Assembly: GCA_020634395.1 (NCBI GenBank)
Contig: JACKBU010000002.1
Span: 124,001-188,000 of the forward strand
DNA from: Ardenticatenaceae bacterium
GTDB lineage: Bacteria; Chloroflexota; Anaerolineae; Promineifilales; Promineifilaceae
Direction: 5' to 3'
DNA: 64,000 bases
Shown: one piece after another, positions 8,395-15,810 of the stretch
Layout: every line of letters starts with the position of its first letter
How positions within the stretch are numbered: the stretch's first letter is position 1
Notes under the pieces: model-generated
Database searches by the model: none
What the model saw: only the letters and a program-made list of their open reading frames with translations
What the model was told of the DNA's origin: nothing
Program-made: the position numbers and the translations under genes

Positions 8395-9179
8395 AAGCCA
8401 AATGGTGGGTCGTTTTGTTACTGTTAGGGAGATTGGCGGGCTGCCGCACCGGCCAACCAGAGACAGCCCAGCCCCAAGAGCTGACGGTGTTTGCCGCTTC
8501 GTCCCTGACTGATGCCTTTAACGAACTGGCGCAGGCGTTTGAAGCGCAAAACACGGCCGTCGAAGTCGTGCTCAATTTCGCCAGCTCTTCACAGCTGGCG
8601 GCGCAGTTGACTGAAGGCGCTGTGGCCGATGTTTTTGCCTCCGCCAATGCCACGCAAATGCAGAATGTGGTTAACAGCGGCCGCATTACACCCGGCGCAG
8701 AAGATTGGTTTGTTTCCAACCGTTTAACTATCATTGTCCCGGCCGATAATCCGGCCGGTATTCATTCTCTGGAAGATGTGGCCCAGCCCGGTGTGCAGCT
8801 CATTCTGGCCGTAAAAGGTGTACCCGTGCGGCAGTACACGGATGAGGTTGTGGCGGCTATGGCGGCCGATTTTCAGGAGCATTTTTACAATAACCTGGTT
8901 TCAGAAGAAGATAATGTGCGCCAGGTATCGGCCAAAGTGGCCCTGGGCGAAGCAGACGCCGGCATCGTCTACACTTCGGACGTCACCCCAGACATTGCGG
9001 GTCGGGTGCAGCAAATCGCCATTCCCGAAGCGCAAAACGTGGCTGCCGCCTACCCTATCGCCCCTCTGGCCGATGCGCCGCAGCCGGAGCTGGCGCAAAG
9101 TTTTATTGAATTTGTACTGAGCGCGGAAGGGCAAAGTATCTTAGCCAAGTGGGGTTTTGGCCCACCGCCTACCAGTTAA
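8391..9179 (+). CDS. modA: Molybdate/tungstate-type ABC substrate-binding lipoprotein
   Basis: A 262-residue protein. It starts with a short signal peptide and lipobox (GRLAGC), so it is probably lipid-anchored rather than free periplasmic. ModA hallmarks follow: LTVFAASSLTDAFNEL, FASSSQLAAQL, ADVFASAN, VPVRQYTDE and GEADAGIVYTSD. The family binds molybdate or tungstate and delivers it to ModB. It is co-transcribed with padR and modB. Oxyanion selectivity cannot be read from the sequence. Confidence 0.88.
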   Translation: MKAKWWVVLLLLGRLAGCRTGQPETAQPQELTVFAASSLTDAFNELAQAFEAQNTAVEVVLNFASSSQLAAQLTEGAVADVFASANATQMQNVVNSGRITPGAEDWFVSNRLTIIVPADNPAGIHSLEDVAQPGVQLILAVKGVPVRQYTDEVVAAMAADFQEHFYNNLVSEEDNVRQVSAKVALGEADAGIVYTSDVTPDIAGRVQQIAIPEAQNVAAAYPIAPLADAPQPELAQSFIEFVLSAEGQSILAKWGFGPPPTS

Positions 9180-9189
9180 GGCAAAGAAT

Positions 9190-10053
9190 ATGGCTGTACG
9201 ACAATGGAAAGGGAGCGTGGCCAGTACTTCCTCTGCCCCATGGCAAAATCGGGTATTCAGTGTGTTAGCCGTTGTTCTGGCTGGCATCATGGCTGTTTTC
9301 TTGATCATCCCGTTTATCGCTTTGATATGGCGGGCGGTAACCCTTGAAGGGCACATTGCCGCCAGCGAACTTTCGATCGCTTCTGCGGTGGCGCTCAGTT
9401 TGGGCACAACGGCCGTTACCATCGTCTTCATCGTCATCCTAGGCACACCGCTGGCCTACTTTCTGGCCCGCCACCAATTCCCCCTCAAACGGCTGCTGAC
9501 CCTTTTTATTGAAATGCCCATTGTGATGCCGCCTGTGGTGGCCGGCCTGGCGCTGCTGTCTGCTTTTGGCCGGCGCGGGCTGATTGGTGCGCCGCTGGCC
9601 AGCCTGAACATCTCGGTCACTTTTACGTTAACGGCCGTTATCCTGGCACAGTTGTTTGTTTCCTCACCCTTTTACATCCGCTCTGCCCAGAGCCGCTTTG
9701 AATCGCTGCCCCGGGAATATGAAGATGCGGCGGCTGTCGATGGCGCCAGCCGCTGGGTGATTTTCTGGCGGGTCATCTTGCCCCAGAGCACGCGCGCCCT
9801 GCTGACAGGGCTGATCCTCAGTTGGGCACGGGCGCTGGGTGAGTTTGGGGCAACCATCCTGTTTGCCGGCAATCTGCAAGGGCGCACCCAGACGCTGCCC
9901 CTGCTGGTATACGGCGCTTTGGAGCAGGATTTACGCGTGACCTTTGTCACCGCCCTGATCTTGCTGGCTCTGGCTGTGCTGGCCTTCTCGCTCACTCGCT
10001 GGCTGACCGGCCTGGACGACTACGAAGGCGACACACCGACAATACTGGGCTAA
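9190..10053 (+). CDS. modB: Molybdate-type ABC permease
   Basis: A 287-residue integral membrane protein with about six helices and the cytoplasmic EAA loop (EYEDAAAVDGASRWVIFWRVILP) that contacts the ATPase. The late motif SWARALGEFGATILFAGN is typical of ModB/CysTW permeases. An ATG at 9157 would overlap modA; the ATG at 9190 follows AAGG by 7 nt and is preferred. No modC ATPase follows: the next gene is a phosphoesterase. The importer must use an ATPase encoded elsewhere or be inactive. Confidence 0.87.
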   Translation: MAVRQWKGSVASTSSAPWQNRVFSVLAVVLAGIMAVFLIIPFIALIWRAVTLEGHIAASELSIASAVALSLGTTAVTIVFIVILGTPLAYFLARHQFPLKRLLTLFIEMPIVMPPVVAGLALLSAFGRRGLIGAPLASLNISVTFTLTAVILAQLFVSSPFYIRSAQSRFESLPREYEDAAAVDGASRWVIFWRVILPQSTRALLTGLILSWARALGEFGATILFAGNLQGRTQTLPLLVYGALEQDLRVTFVTALILLALAVLAFSLTRWLTGLDDYEGDTPTILG

Positions 10054-10116
10054 GTTTACCCGCCGTCGGGTCAACGGCCGTTAGACCCCTCCCCGTTCTC
10101 CGGTTACAATCTCCCT

Positions 10117-10971
10117 ATGAAAGTTGCAATCCTCTCCGACATTCACGGCAACAGCGCCGCTCTGCAAACCGTAACGGCCCACATCGACGCCTGGCAGCCG
10201 GATCACGTCATCGTCAATGGTGATGTGGTAAACCGCGGGCCAGATTCAGCTGGCTGCTGGCAATTCATCCAAGCCCGGCAGGCCCGGCATGGCTGGCGGG
10301 TTCTGGGCGGCAACCATGAAATGTACGTCTGCAAACACACCCGCCCGACGCCTGACCCAGAACACCGCGGCATCCGGGCCGACATCAATCAAAATTCGCG
10401 CTGGACCTACAAACAGCTAGATGGAGAGATCGCTGCCCTGGCGCAGCTGCCGGCAACGGCCGTATTAACTGCCCCGGACGGCAGCCGGTTGTGGACCACC
10501 CACGCCTCCATCCGCTCCAACAGTGATGGCATTTATCCGGCATCGGACGACGACGACGTCGCCCGGCAGATAGCTCCGGCCACGGCCGTTTTTGTTACCA
10601 GCCACATCCACGTCGCTTACACCCGGCAGGTCAACGGCACGCTGTTGGTCAATACGGGTTCAGCCGGCCAGTTGTGTGATGGCGATTCGCGGGCCAGCTA
10701 TGCCCAGGTCACCTGGCAGAAGGGGCAGTGGCACGCCAAAATCGTGCGCCTGGCTTATGATTGGGCCGCCACCGACCGCGCTTTTCATGACTCTGGCTTT
10801 TTGGCGGAGACCGGACCGGTCGCCTGGCTAATTTACCTGGAATGGAAAACGGCCGTGCCCCTTCTGCCCGCCTGGCGCGCGGCTTATTTTGACGCTGTGG
10901 TAGCCGGCCACATCCCCCTGGAACGCAGCGTAACCGATTTCTTGCATAAACACGGGCTAAGTCTGGCGTAA
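10117..10971 (+). CDS. Calcineurin-like metallophosphoesterase
   Basis: A 284-residue cytoplasmic protein with the dinuclear-metal motifs in order: SDIHGN (D8, H10), NGDVVNRGP (D36), GGNHE (about 65-68) and, later, SHIHVAY. This matches YfcE/MPE-like phosphodiesterases related to diadenosine tetraphosphatases. The C-terminal 80 residues hold an extra helical region. The substrate is unknown. It starts a separate unit, with a TACAAT box at 10105-10110 only six bases before the ATG. Confidence 0.85.
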   Translation: MKVAILSDIHGNSAALQTVTAHIDAWQPDHVIVNGDVVNRGPDSAGCWQFIQARQARHGWRVLGGNHEMYVCKHTRPTPDPEHRGIRADINQNSRWTYKQLDGEIAALAQLPATAVLTAPDGSRLWTTHASIRSNSDGIYPASDDDDVARQIAPATAVFVTSHIHVAYTRQVNGTLLVNTGSAGQLCDGDSRASYAQVTWQKGQWHAKIVRLAYDWAATDRAFHDSGFLAETGPVAWLIYLEWKTAVPLLPAWRAAYFDAVVAGHIPLERSVTDFLHKHGLSLA

Positions 10972-11074
10972 AAGCCGCTTCGCCTGCGCCAACCTGTGCT
11001 ACAATGACCTGCAAACCTTACCTAAATCGTGTGGGAGCCCCTCGCTCAATCAAAAACAATCAGGAGGTACAACT

Positions 11075-11515
11075 ATGGACTTGCCCGAATATATTACCAA
11101 AGAAGAGGTGCAGCGCGTGTGCCGGCAGTTAGGTCTGAGGGACTGGACACAATTGACGGAAACGGCCGTTCTTCCCGAAGAAGCAGCCCTCTTACAAGAT
11201 CTCGTTGGTGGGGAAGCCCTGCACGTCCCCACCGCCGATTTTCGCCAGGGACTGGAAGTAGAACTGGAGCACGGCATCAGCTTTCCCGATGCCAATGTCA
11301 CCAACAACCATCCCATCCTAACCGCCAAAATCGTCCTGGCCCACCTGAAAGAAATGCTTGATTATTACGCGCGTCTGGAGGTAGCCGAACTGGAAGGTGA
11401 CGTTTTCAAGGCCTCCCTGGCCAACAACCCGGCCAAAGTAGCCGCCAAGACCAAACAGTTGGTGGCTGCCCGCGCCGCGCTGGCTCAATCGGAACTGGAA
11501 CGGCAAGAAGACTGA
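11075..11515 (+). CDS. DUF5661-like small protein
   Basis: A 146-residue protein. The segment FRQGLEVELEHGISFPDANV followed by HPILTAKIVLAHLKEM and DYYARLE matches the DUF5661 pattern, a small uncharacterised helical family. After it comes an Ala/Lys-rich helix. A consensus AGGAGGT lies about 6 nt before the ATG, and an extended -10 (TGC TACAAT, 10997-11005) lies upstream. No function is known; it is a single gene between a phosphoesterase and a convergent SUI1 gene. Confidence 0.75.
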   Translation: MDLPEYITKEEVQRVCRQLGLRDWTQLTETAVLPEEAALLQDLVGGEALHVPTADFRQGLEVELEHGISFPDANVTNNHPILTAKIVLAHLKEMLDYYARLEVAELEGDVFKASLANNPAKVAAKTKQLVAARAALAQSELERQED

Positions 11516-11566
11516 CCGTTCGCCAACGCAACCTTGAAAACTTCTTCCCGCACTGGTGGCAAAAAA

Positions 11567-11604
11567 GGCGCAAAGAAGGATAAGGCGAGATCCTTCTTTG
11601 CGCC
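11567..11604. terminator. Bidirectional intrinsic terminator
   Basis: Perfect 14-bp arms GGCGCAAAGAAGGA (11567-11580) and complement (11591-11604) with a 10-nt loop, preceded by AAAAAA and followed by TCGTCTTT. It sits between the convergent DUF5661 and SUI1 genes and would serve both. Confidence 0.85.
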
Positions 11605-11633
11605 TCGTCTTTAAGAACACTGCCCCTCAGCCC

Positions 11634-11990
11634 TTATCCTCCCACAAACTTGGTCTTATACCCTTGCTTCTGCAGGGCTGCGGCGATCGTTTCCCGGTGA
11701 TCGCCCTGGATCTCGATGGCCCCATCTTTGACGGCGCCACCTGCGCCGCACGCTTGCTTTAACTGTTTGCCCAGTGCCTTTAAGTCGTCGGGCGTCAACT
11801 GCAGATCCATGATGACCGTCACCGTTTTACCGCCGCGCCCTTTTGTCTCGCGGCGGATGGCAGCCGTCTGCTGCTCCGGCGGGAGGCTTTTGGGCTGTGG
11901 GCAGCGGCAGGGATAGCTGCCGCAGCGTGGACACCGTTTTTTGAAGGCCGGATCAGTCGAATAAACGATGTTTCGTTTTTTAGCGGGCAT
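11634..11990 (-). CDS. yciH: SUI1/YciH-family translation factor
   Basis: A 118-residue protein. The N-terminus has a small Cys-rich segment (CPRCGSYPCRCPQP), followed by the eIF1/SUI1 fold with its basic loop (ETKGRGGKTVTVI), the GGAVKDGAIEIQGDH motif and a C-terminal KQGYKTKFVGG. Bacterial YciH binds the small ribosomal subunit and influences initiation fidelity. It is transcribed alone and convergent with the DUF5661 gene. Confidence 0.9.
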   Translation of the reverse strand: MPAKKRNIVYSTDPAFKKRCPRCGSYPCRCPQPKSLPPEQQTAAIRRETKGRGGKTVTVIMDLQLTPDDLKALGKQLKQACGAGGAVKDGAIEIQGDHRETIAAALQKQGYKTKFVGG

Positions 11991-12156
11991 ATGTGTATCT
12001 CACTAGAATTCCTTGATGGACCAATCGTTCCTCGGATAATGCAATGATAACGGCCGTGTCCCTGCGGCGCCACTTGTCCCTATTGTTGGGCACAATTGCC
12101 ATAGCAGCAGTGCTGCCGCCCTTTGTATAATGCCTCTGACATGATGGAGGAATCGG

Positions 12157-13401
12157 ATGATTGATAAATTTGCCCATGATGACTTTCAACGCGCCTACCG
12201 GCGCGGCTTCTGGCGCAAACTCATCGCCCGGCTAACCGGGCAAGATAACGACCTGCTGCCCTACAGCGAAGTACGCCGCCAGCTTCCTTTCCAGGGGCAG
12301 CGCGACCTGGGCCAGCAAATTATTCCCGTCGATAAAATCGTCGGCAGCGTAGGGCGCTATCGCGATTTTGACCGCGCCTATCTGCCCACCCAGACCGAAA
12401 CCGCTCAGCGCTGGATTGGTATCAGCAAAGCGCGCTATAAGGACATTCCTCTGCCGCCTATCGAAGCCTACAAAATCGGCGAAGTGTACTTTGTGAAAGA
12501 CGGCAACCACCGCGTCTCGGTGGCGCGAGAACGGCAGCAGCACTTCATCGACGCTTTTGTGACCGAAATCGACATCCCCATTACCCTGACGGCCGATATG
12601 GGTCTGAGCGACGTGCTGGAACTGAAGGATTACGCCCATTTTCTACAGCAAACCGGGTTCCGCGACATTCGGCCGGAAGCAGATTTGCAGTTGTCGAACG
12701 CGCGGTTTTACGGCCGTCTTCACGAACACATCAACGCCCACCGCTGGTATATCAGCCAGGAGCGCGGCTACGAAGTGCCTTACGCCGAAGCCGCCTCTTC
12801 GTGGTACGACACCGTCTACCAGCCGCTGGCCGCCGCCATCCAGGCTCAGAGTTTGCCGCAGGCCTTTCCCAACCTTACCCTCACCGACCTCTACCTGCTG
12901 ATCAGCGAGTACCAGTGGCTGCGCCGCACCGCTTACCAGGCAGACGGCAGCGCCGAAGCCGCCGACCAGGAACTACTCGGCATTTACAACCAGAAAGAAG
13001 TGCGGCGCGTCCTCAGTACCATTAAGCGCCGCTCCTGGATCGACCGGCTGATCCTGGAGCAGGAGCAGGCCACCTTTAACCAGCGCACCCGCATCCACGA
13101 GCTGCGCCCGGAAGCCGTCATCGAGGCCAGTCTGCCTGGCAAATACGAAAAGCTGCTGCACCACATCGACGTTCACCGCTATTACCTGGGCCAGGAACGG
13201 CAGGCCGACGTGCCCTATGAAGAAGCCGTGGCCTCCTGGTACGACAACGTCTACCTGCCCGCCATCCAGCTTATTCATGAACAGGGCATCCTGGCGCAGT
13301 TCCCCAACCGCACGGAAACGGACGTGTATATTTGGGCGCTGGATCACGGCGCGGAGTTGGAGGAGGCGCTCGCCCAGCTTGAGTCTGAGTCGGAAATCTA
13401 A
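12157..13401 (+). CDS. Uncharacterised protein with ParB-like motif and a duplicated DUF4032-like module
   Basis: A 414-residue soluble protein. Residues about 95-130 contain YFVKDGNHRVSVARERQ, the DGNHR signature of ParB/sulfiredoxin-like folds. Two related modules follow: HRWYISQERGYEVPYAEAAS plus SWYDTVYQPLAAAI, and HRYYLGQERQADVPYEEAVA plus SWYDNVYLPAIQLI. Each ends in a helical FPN-T-TDxY segment. The second type of segment recalls DUF4032. No nuclease or nucleotide-binding residues beyond DGNHR are recognisable. GGAGG lies before the ATG and a TATAAT box at 12126-12131. Function unknown; the neighbours give no clue. Confidence 0.75.
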   Translation: MIDKFAHDDFQRAYRRGFWRKLIARLTGQDNDLLPYSEVRRQLPFQGQRDLGQQIIPVDKIVGSVGRYRDFDRAYLPTQTETAQRWIGISKARYKDIPLPPIEAYKIGEVYFVKDGNHRVSVARERQQHFIDAFVTEIDIPITLTADMGLSDVLELKDYAHFLQQTGFRDIRPEADLQLSNARFYGRLHEHINAHRWYISQERGYEVPYAEAASSWYDTVYQPLAAAIQAQSLPQAFPNLTLTDLYLLISEYQWLRRTAYQADGSAEAADQELLGIYNQKEVRRVLSTIKRRSWIDRLILEQEQATFNQRTRIHELRPEAVIEASLPGKYEKLLHHIDVHRYYLGQERQADVPYEEAVASWYDNVYLPAIQLIHEQGILAQFPNRTETDVYIWALDHGAELEEALAQLESESEI

Positions 13402-13491
13402 GCTGCTGCCCGGCAAACAAGCATTATCACTACTGTAGGCCGGCCGGCGCCAGGGAGGCGGAAAAACCCCAATCTGGCAGCCGAAAAATGT

Positions 13492-13497
13492 TATAAT
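13492..13497 (+). promoter_or_regulatory. Putative -10 box for the WS/DGAT gene
   Basis: TATAAT lies 42 bases before the acyltransferase ATG. No good -35 is visible at 16-18 bp, so this is a weak call. An ACGGCCGT palindrome occupies the spacer between the AAGGA ribosome site and the ATG. Confidence 0.4.
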
Positions 13498-13538
13498 GGA
13501 GACAGCGTGACGACTTCAATTCAGCAAGGAACGGCCGT

Positions 13539-14933
13539 ATGTCTCCTAAAACCGAACCCCTGTCCACCGCCGATGCCGTCTGGCTGCACATGGAGGATCC
13601 CACCAACCTCATGTTTGTCGTCGGCGTGCTGTTGTTCGACCAGCCGCTGGATATAGACACTCTCAGATCCACCCTGGCGGCCCGTCTGCTGCGTTTCGAC
13701 CGCTTTCGCCAGCGCCTGAAAAAAAGCCGACGGCCGTTACGCCGCCTGCAATGGCAGCCAGATCCCCACTTCGACATCAACGCCCACGTGCACAGCCTGG
13801 CTTTGCCCGCCCCCGGCGACGAAGCCGCGTTGCAGCGGTTGATTGGCGATTTTGCCAGCACGCCGCTGGACATGAGTAAGCCGCTGTGGCAGGTCCATCT
13901 CATTGAAGGGGTGAACGGCCGTGGCAGCGCGGCCGTCGTGCGCATCCATCACGCCATCGCCGATGGGCTGGCCTTAATTTATGTGCTGCTGTCTGTGCTG
14001 GACGAGGAGCCGGACGCCGCCTGGGTAGCCGAAATGCCCGCAGACGAGGACGGCTCTTTTTTGGCGCAGTTGTGGCAGCCGGCGGCGTCTGCCCTGCACA
14101 CCACGCGCAAACTCACGGGCACGGCCGTTGCCCAAAGCCGCGACTATCTCACCCACCCCGGCAAAATGATCGCGACCGCCAAGACGGCCGGCGGGCTGGC
14201 GTTTGCCTCCGCGCGGCTGCTGCGCCTGGGCCCCGATGCCGAGACTGTGCTGCGCGGCCCGCTGGGTATTGCCAAACGGGTGGCCTGGTCTATGCCTATC
14301 CCCCTCTCGGTGGTAAAGCTGATAGGCAAAAGCAGCGGCGCTACCGTCAACGACGTGCTGCTGACCACATTCACCGGCACGCTGCGCCGCTACCTGGCAG
14401 CGCGCGGCGAAGCGGTGGATGATCTGGAGATTCGGGTGTTGGTGCCGGTGGCGTTACGGCCGTTAGCCGAGTCGGCCAAATTGGGCAACCACTTCGGCTC
14501 CGTTATTCTCGCCCTGCCCGTCCACGTCGCCGATCCGTGGGAACGGCTGCAAATCCTCAAAGCACGCATGGCCGCCCTCAAACAATCGCCAGAAGCCACC
14601 ATCATGCTCACCTCCATGTCTCTGGTCGGTTACGCGCCCGGCGATTTGGCCGGCCGGCTCATCGAGCTGTTTAGCAAAAGCTGTTCCGCCATCATGACCA
14701 ACGTGCCCGGACCCCAGTATCCTCTCTACCTAAACGGCGTCCCGCTGCAAAACGTGATGGTCTGGGGACCGCTCAGTGGGCGTTTGGGCGTCAGCAGCAG
14801 CATCCTCAGTTATAACGGCCGTGTCACCCTGGGCATCATCAGCGACGCCAACCTGGTGCCCGACCCGGATGCGCTGGTAGCCGCCTTTGGCCAGGAATTC
14901 GCCGCCCTGCAAGATCGCATCGCCAATCTCTAA
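13539..14933 (+). CDS. Wax ester synthase/diacylglycerol acyltransferase (WS/DGAT)
   Basis: A 464-residue protein with the acyltransferase motif HHAIADG (residues 137-143), the N-terminal block of this family (LSTADAVWLHMEDPTNLM) and conserved late segments TVNDVLLTTFTGTLRRYL, GNHFGSVILALP and NVPGPQYPLYLNG. The family transfers fatty acyl-CoA to diacylglycerol or fatty alcohol, making neutral storage lipid at the membrane or lipid body. The length is normal. It is probably a single-gene unit followed by a 22-bp minisatellite. Confidence 0.9.
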   Translation: MSPKTEPLSTADAVWLHMEDPTNLMFVVGVLLFDQPLDIDTLRSTLAARLLRFDRFRQRLKKSRRPLRRLQWQPDPHFDINAHVHSLALPAPGDEAALQRLIGDFASTPLDMSKPLWQVHLIEGVNGRGSAAVVRIHHAIADGLALIYVLLSVLDEEPDAAWVAEMPADEDGSFLAQLWQPAASALHTTRKLTGTAVAQSRDYLTHPGKMIATAKTAGGLAFASARLLRLGPDAETVLRGPLGIAKRVAWSMPIPLSVVKLIGKSSGATVNDVLLTTFTGTLRRYLAARGEAVDDLEIRVLVPVALRPLAESAKLGNHFGSVILALPVHVADPWERLQILKARMAALKQSPEATIMLTSMSLVGYAPGDLAGRLIELFSKSCSAIMTNVPGPQYPLYLNGVPLQNVMVWGPLSGRLGVSSSILSYNGRVTLGIISDANLVPDPDALVAAFGQEFAALQDRIANL

Positions 14934-14946
14934 CCCCCTGCCCCCA

Positions 14947-15137
14947 GCTGTAAAGGCTTTACAGCCTCCCGCTAAAGGCTTTATAGTCGCACGCTAACGG
15001 CTTTACAGTCTCACGCTAAAGGCTTTATAGTCTCACACTAAAGGCTTTACAGTCTCACACTAACGGCTTTACAGTCTCACGCTAACGGCTTTACAGTCTC
15101 ACGCTAACGGCTTTATAGTCGCACGCTAAAGGCTTTT
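14947..15137. repeat. 22-bp minisatellite
   Basis: Seven full 22-bp units of the form GCTAA(A/C)GGCTTTA(C/T)AGTCTCAC run from 14971 to 15124, with a degenerate 24-bp unit before (14947-14970) and a 13-bp partial after (15125-15137). Many units contain TAAAGGCTTTA; the first extends to GCTGTAAAGGCTTTACAGC, a 19-bp palindrome with one central base. The array fills most of the 300-bp gap between the WS/DGAT and flavoprotein genes; no coding potential is evident. Confidence 0.9.
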
Positions 15138-15234
15138 GCCTGGTTTCAGGCCGCCGGTAATGGATTCCTGACAGAAGATGTCACCATTGGTGTGTTAAGC
15201 TGGCAAGCTGCCCGTCAACCTATTGGAGGTGCCT

Positions 15235-15738
15235 ATGAACGATCAATCCTTTTCCACCCGCCCGACTGCTTCCCGGCCGACCATGCCCGGCTACGGTATC
15301 AATGAGGCGGCAGACGGCCTGCTGGCCTGGGAGCAAGTCAGCCGGCAGCTGGCGGAGGCGCGCAATTACTGGCTCTGCACCACCCGGCCAGACGGCCGTC
15401 CACATGCCGCGCCAGTGTGGGGACTATGGCTGGACGAGACCTTCTACTTCGGCACAGGGCAAAACAGCGTGAAGGGGCGCAATCTGGCCCACAACCCGGC
15501 CGTCAGCCTGCACCTGGAGAGCGGCGATGACGTGGTGATCCTCGAAGGAGCCGTGGCCGAAGTGACCGACCGGCCCCTCCTGCGCCACATCTACGACCTG
15601 TACGGGCAAAAGTATGGCCTGGATATGAGTGAAAGCGCCGAGGAAGGGGCCGGGCCAACTTACGCGCTGCGCCCGGTTATCGCGTTCGCCTGGTTGGAGA
15701 GAGATTTTCCAAACACGGCCACCCGGTTCAGCTTCTAG
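15235..15738 (+). CDS. Pyridoxamine 5'-phosphate oxidase-family flavoprotein
   Basis: A 167-residue protein with the split-barrel pattern of F420/FMN-binding PNPOx-like proteins: NYWLCTTRPDGRPHAAPVWGLWL, FYFGTGQNSVKGRNLAHNP and VSLHLESGDDVVILEGAV. Known members bind FMN, F420 or heme and reduce or sequester small molecules. GGAGGT sits 4 nt before the chosen ATG; an in-frame upstream ATG overlaps it. The substrate is unknown. Confidence 0.82.
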   Translation: MNDQSFSTRPTASRPTMPGYGINEAADGLLAWEQVSRQLAEARNYWLCTTRPDGRPHAAPVWGLWLDETFYFGTGQNSVKGRNLAHNPAVSLHLESGDDVVILEGAVAEVTDRPLLRHIYDLYGQKYGLDMSESAEEGAGPTYALRPVIAFAWLERDFPNTATRFSF

Positions 15739-15750
15739 CCTCGAGTCGGC

Positions 15751-15793
15751 GGGGTAGATTGGACCAGCTTTTCAGATGGGTCCAATCTACCCC
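15751..15793. terminator. 15-bp perfect hairpin between convergent genes
   Basis: Arms GGGGTAGATTGGACC (15751-15765) and complement (15779-15793), with a 13-nt loop. No T-run follows in either direction, so termination is likely but not certain. Confidence 0.65.
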
Positions 15794-15810
15794 TACAGAT
15801 CCATGCTTGC

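Noticed and set aside
14947..15137. Possible CRISPR array
   Set aside because: Units are contiguous 22-mers with no variable spacers and no cas gene nearby.
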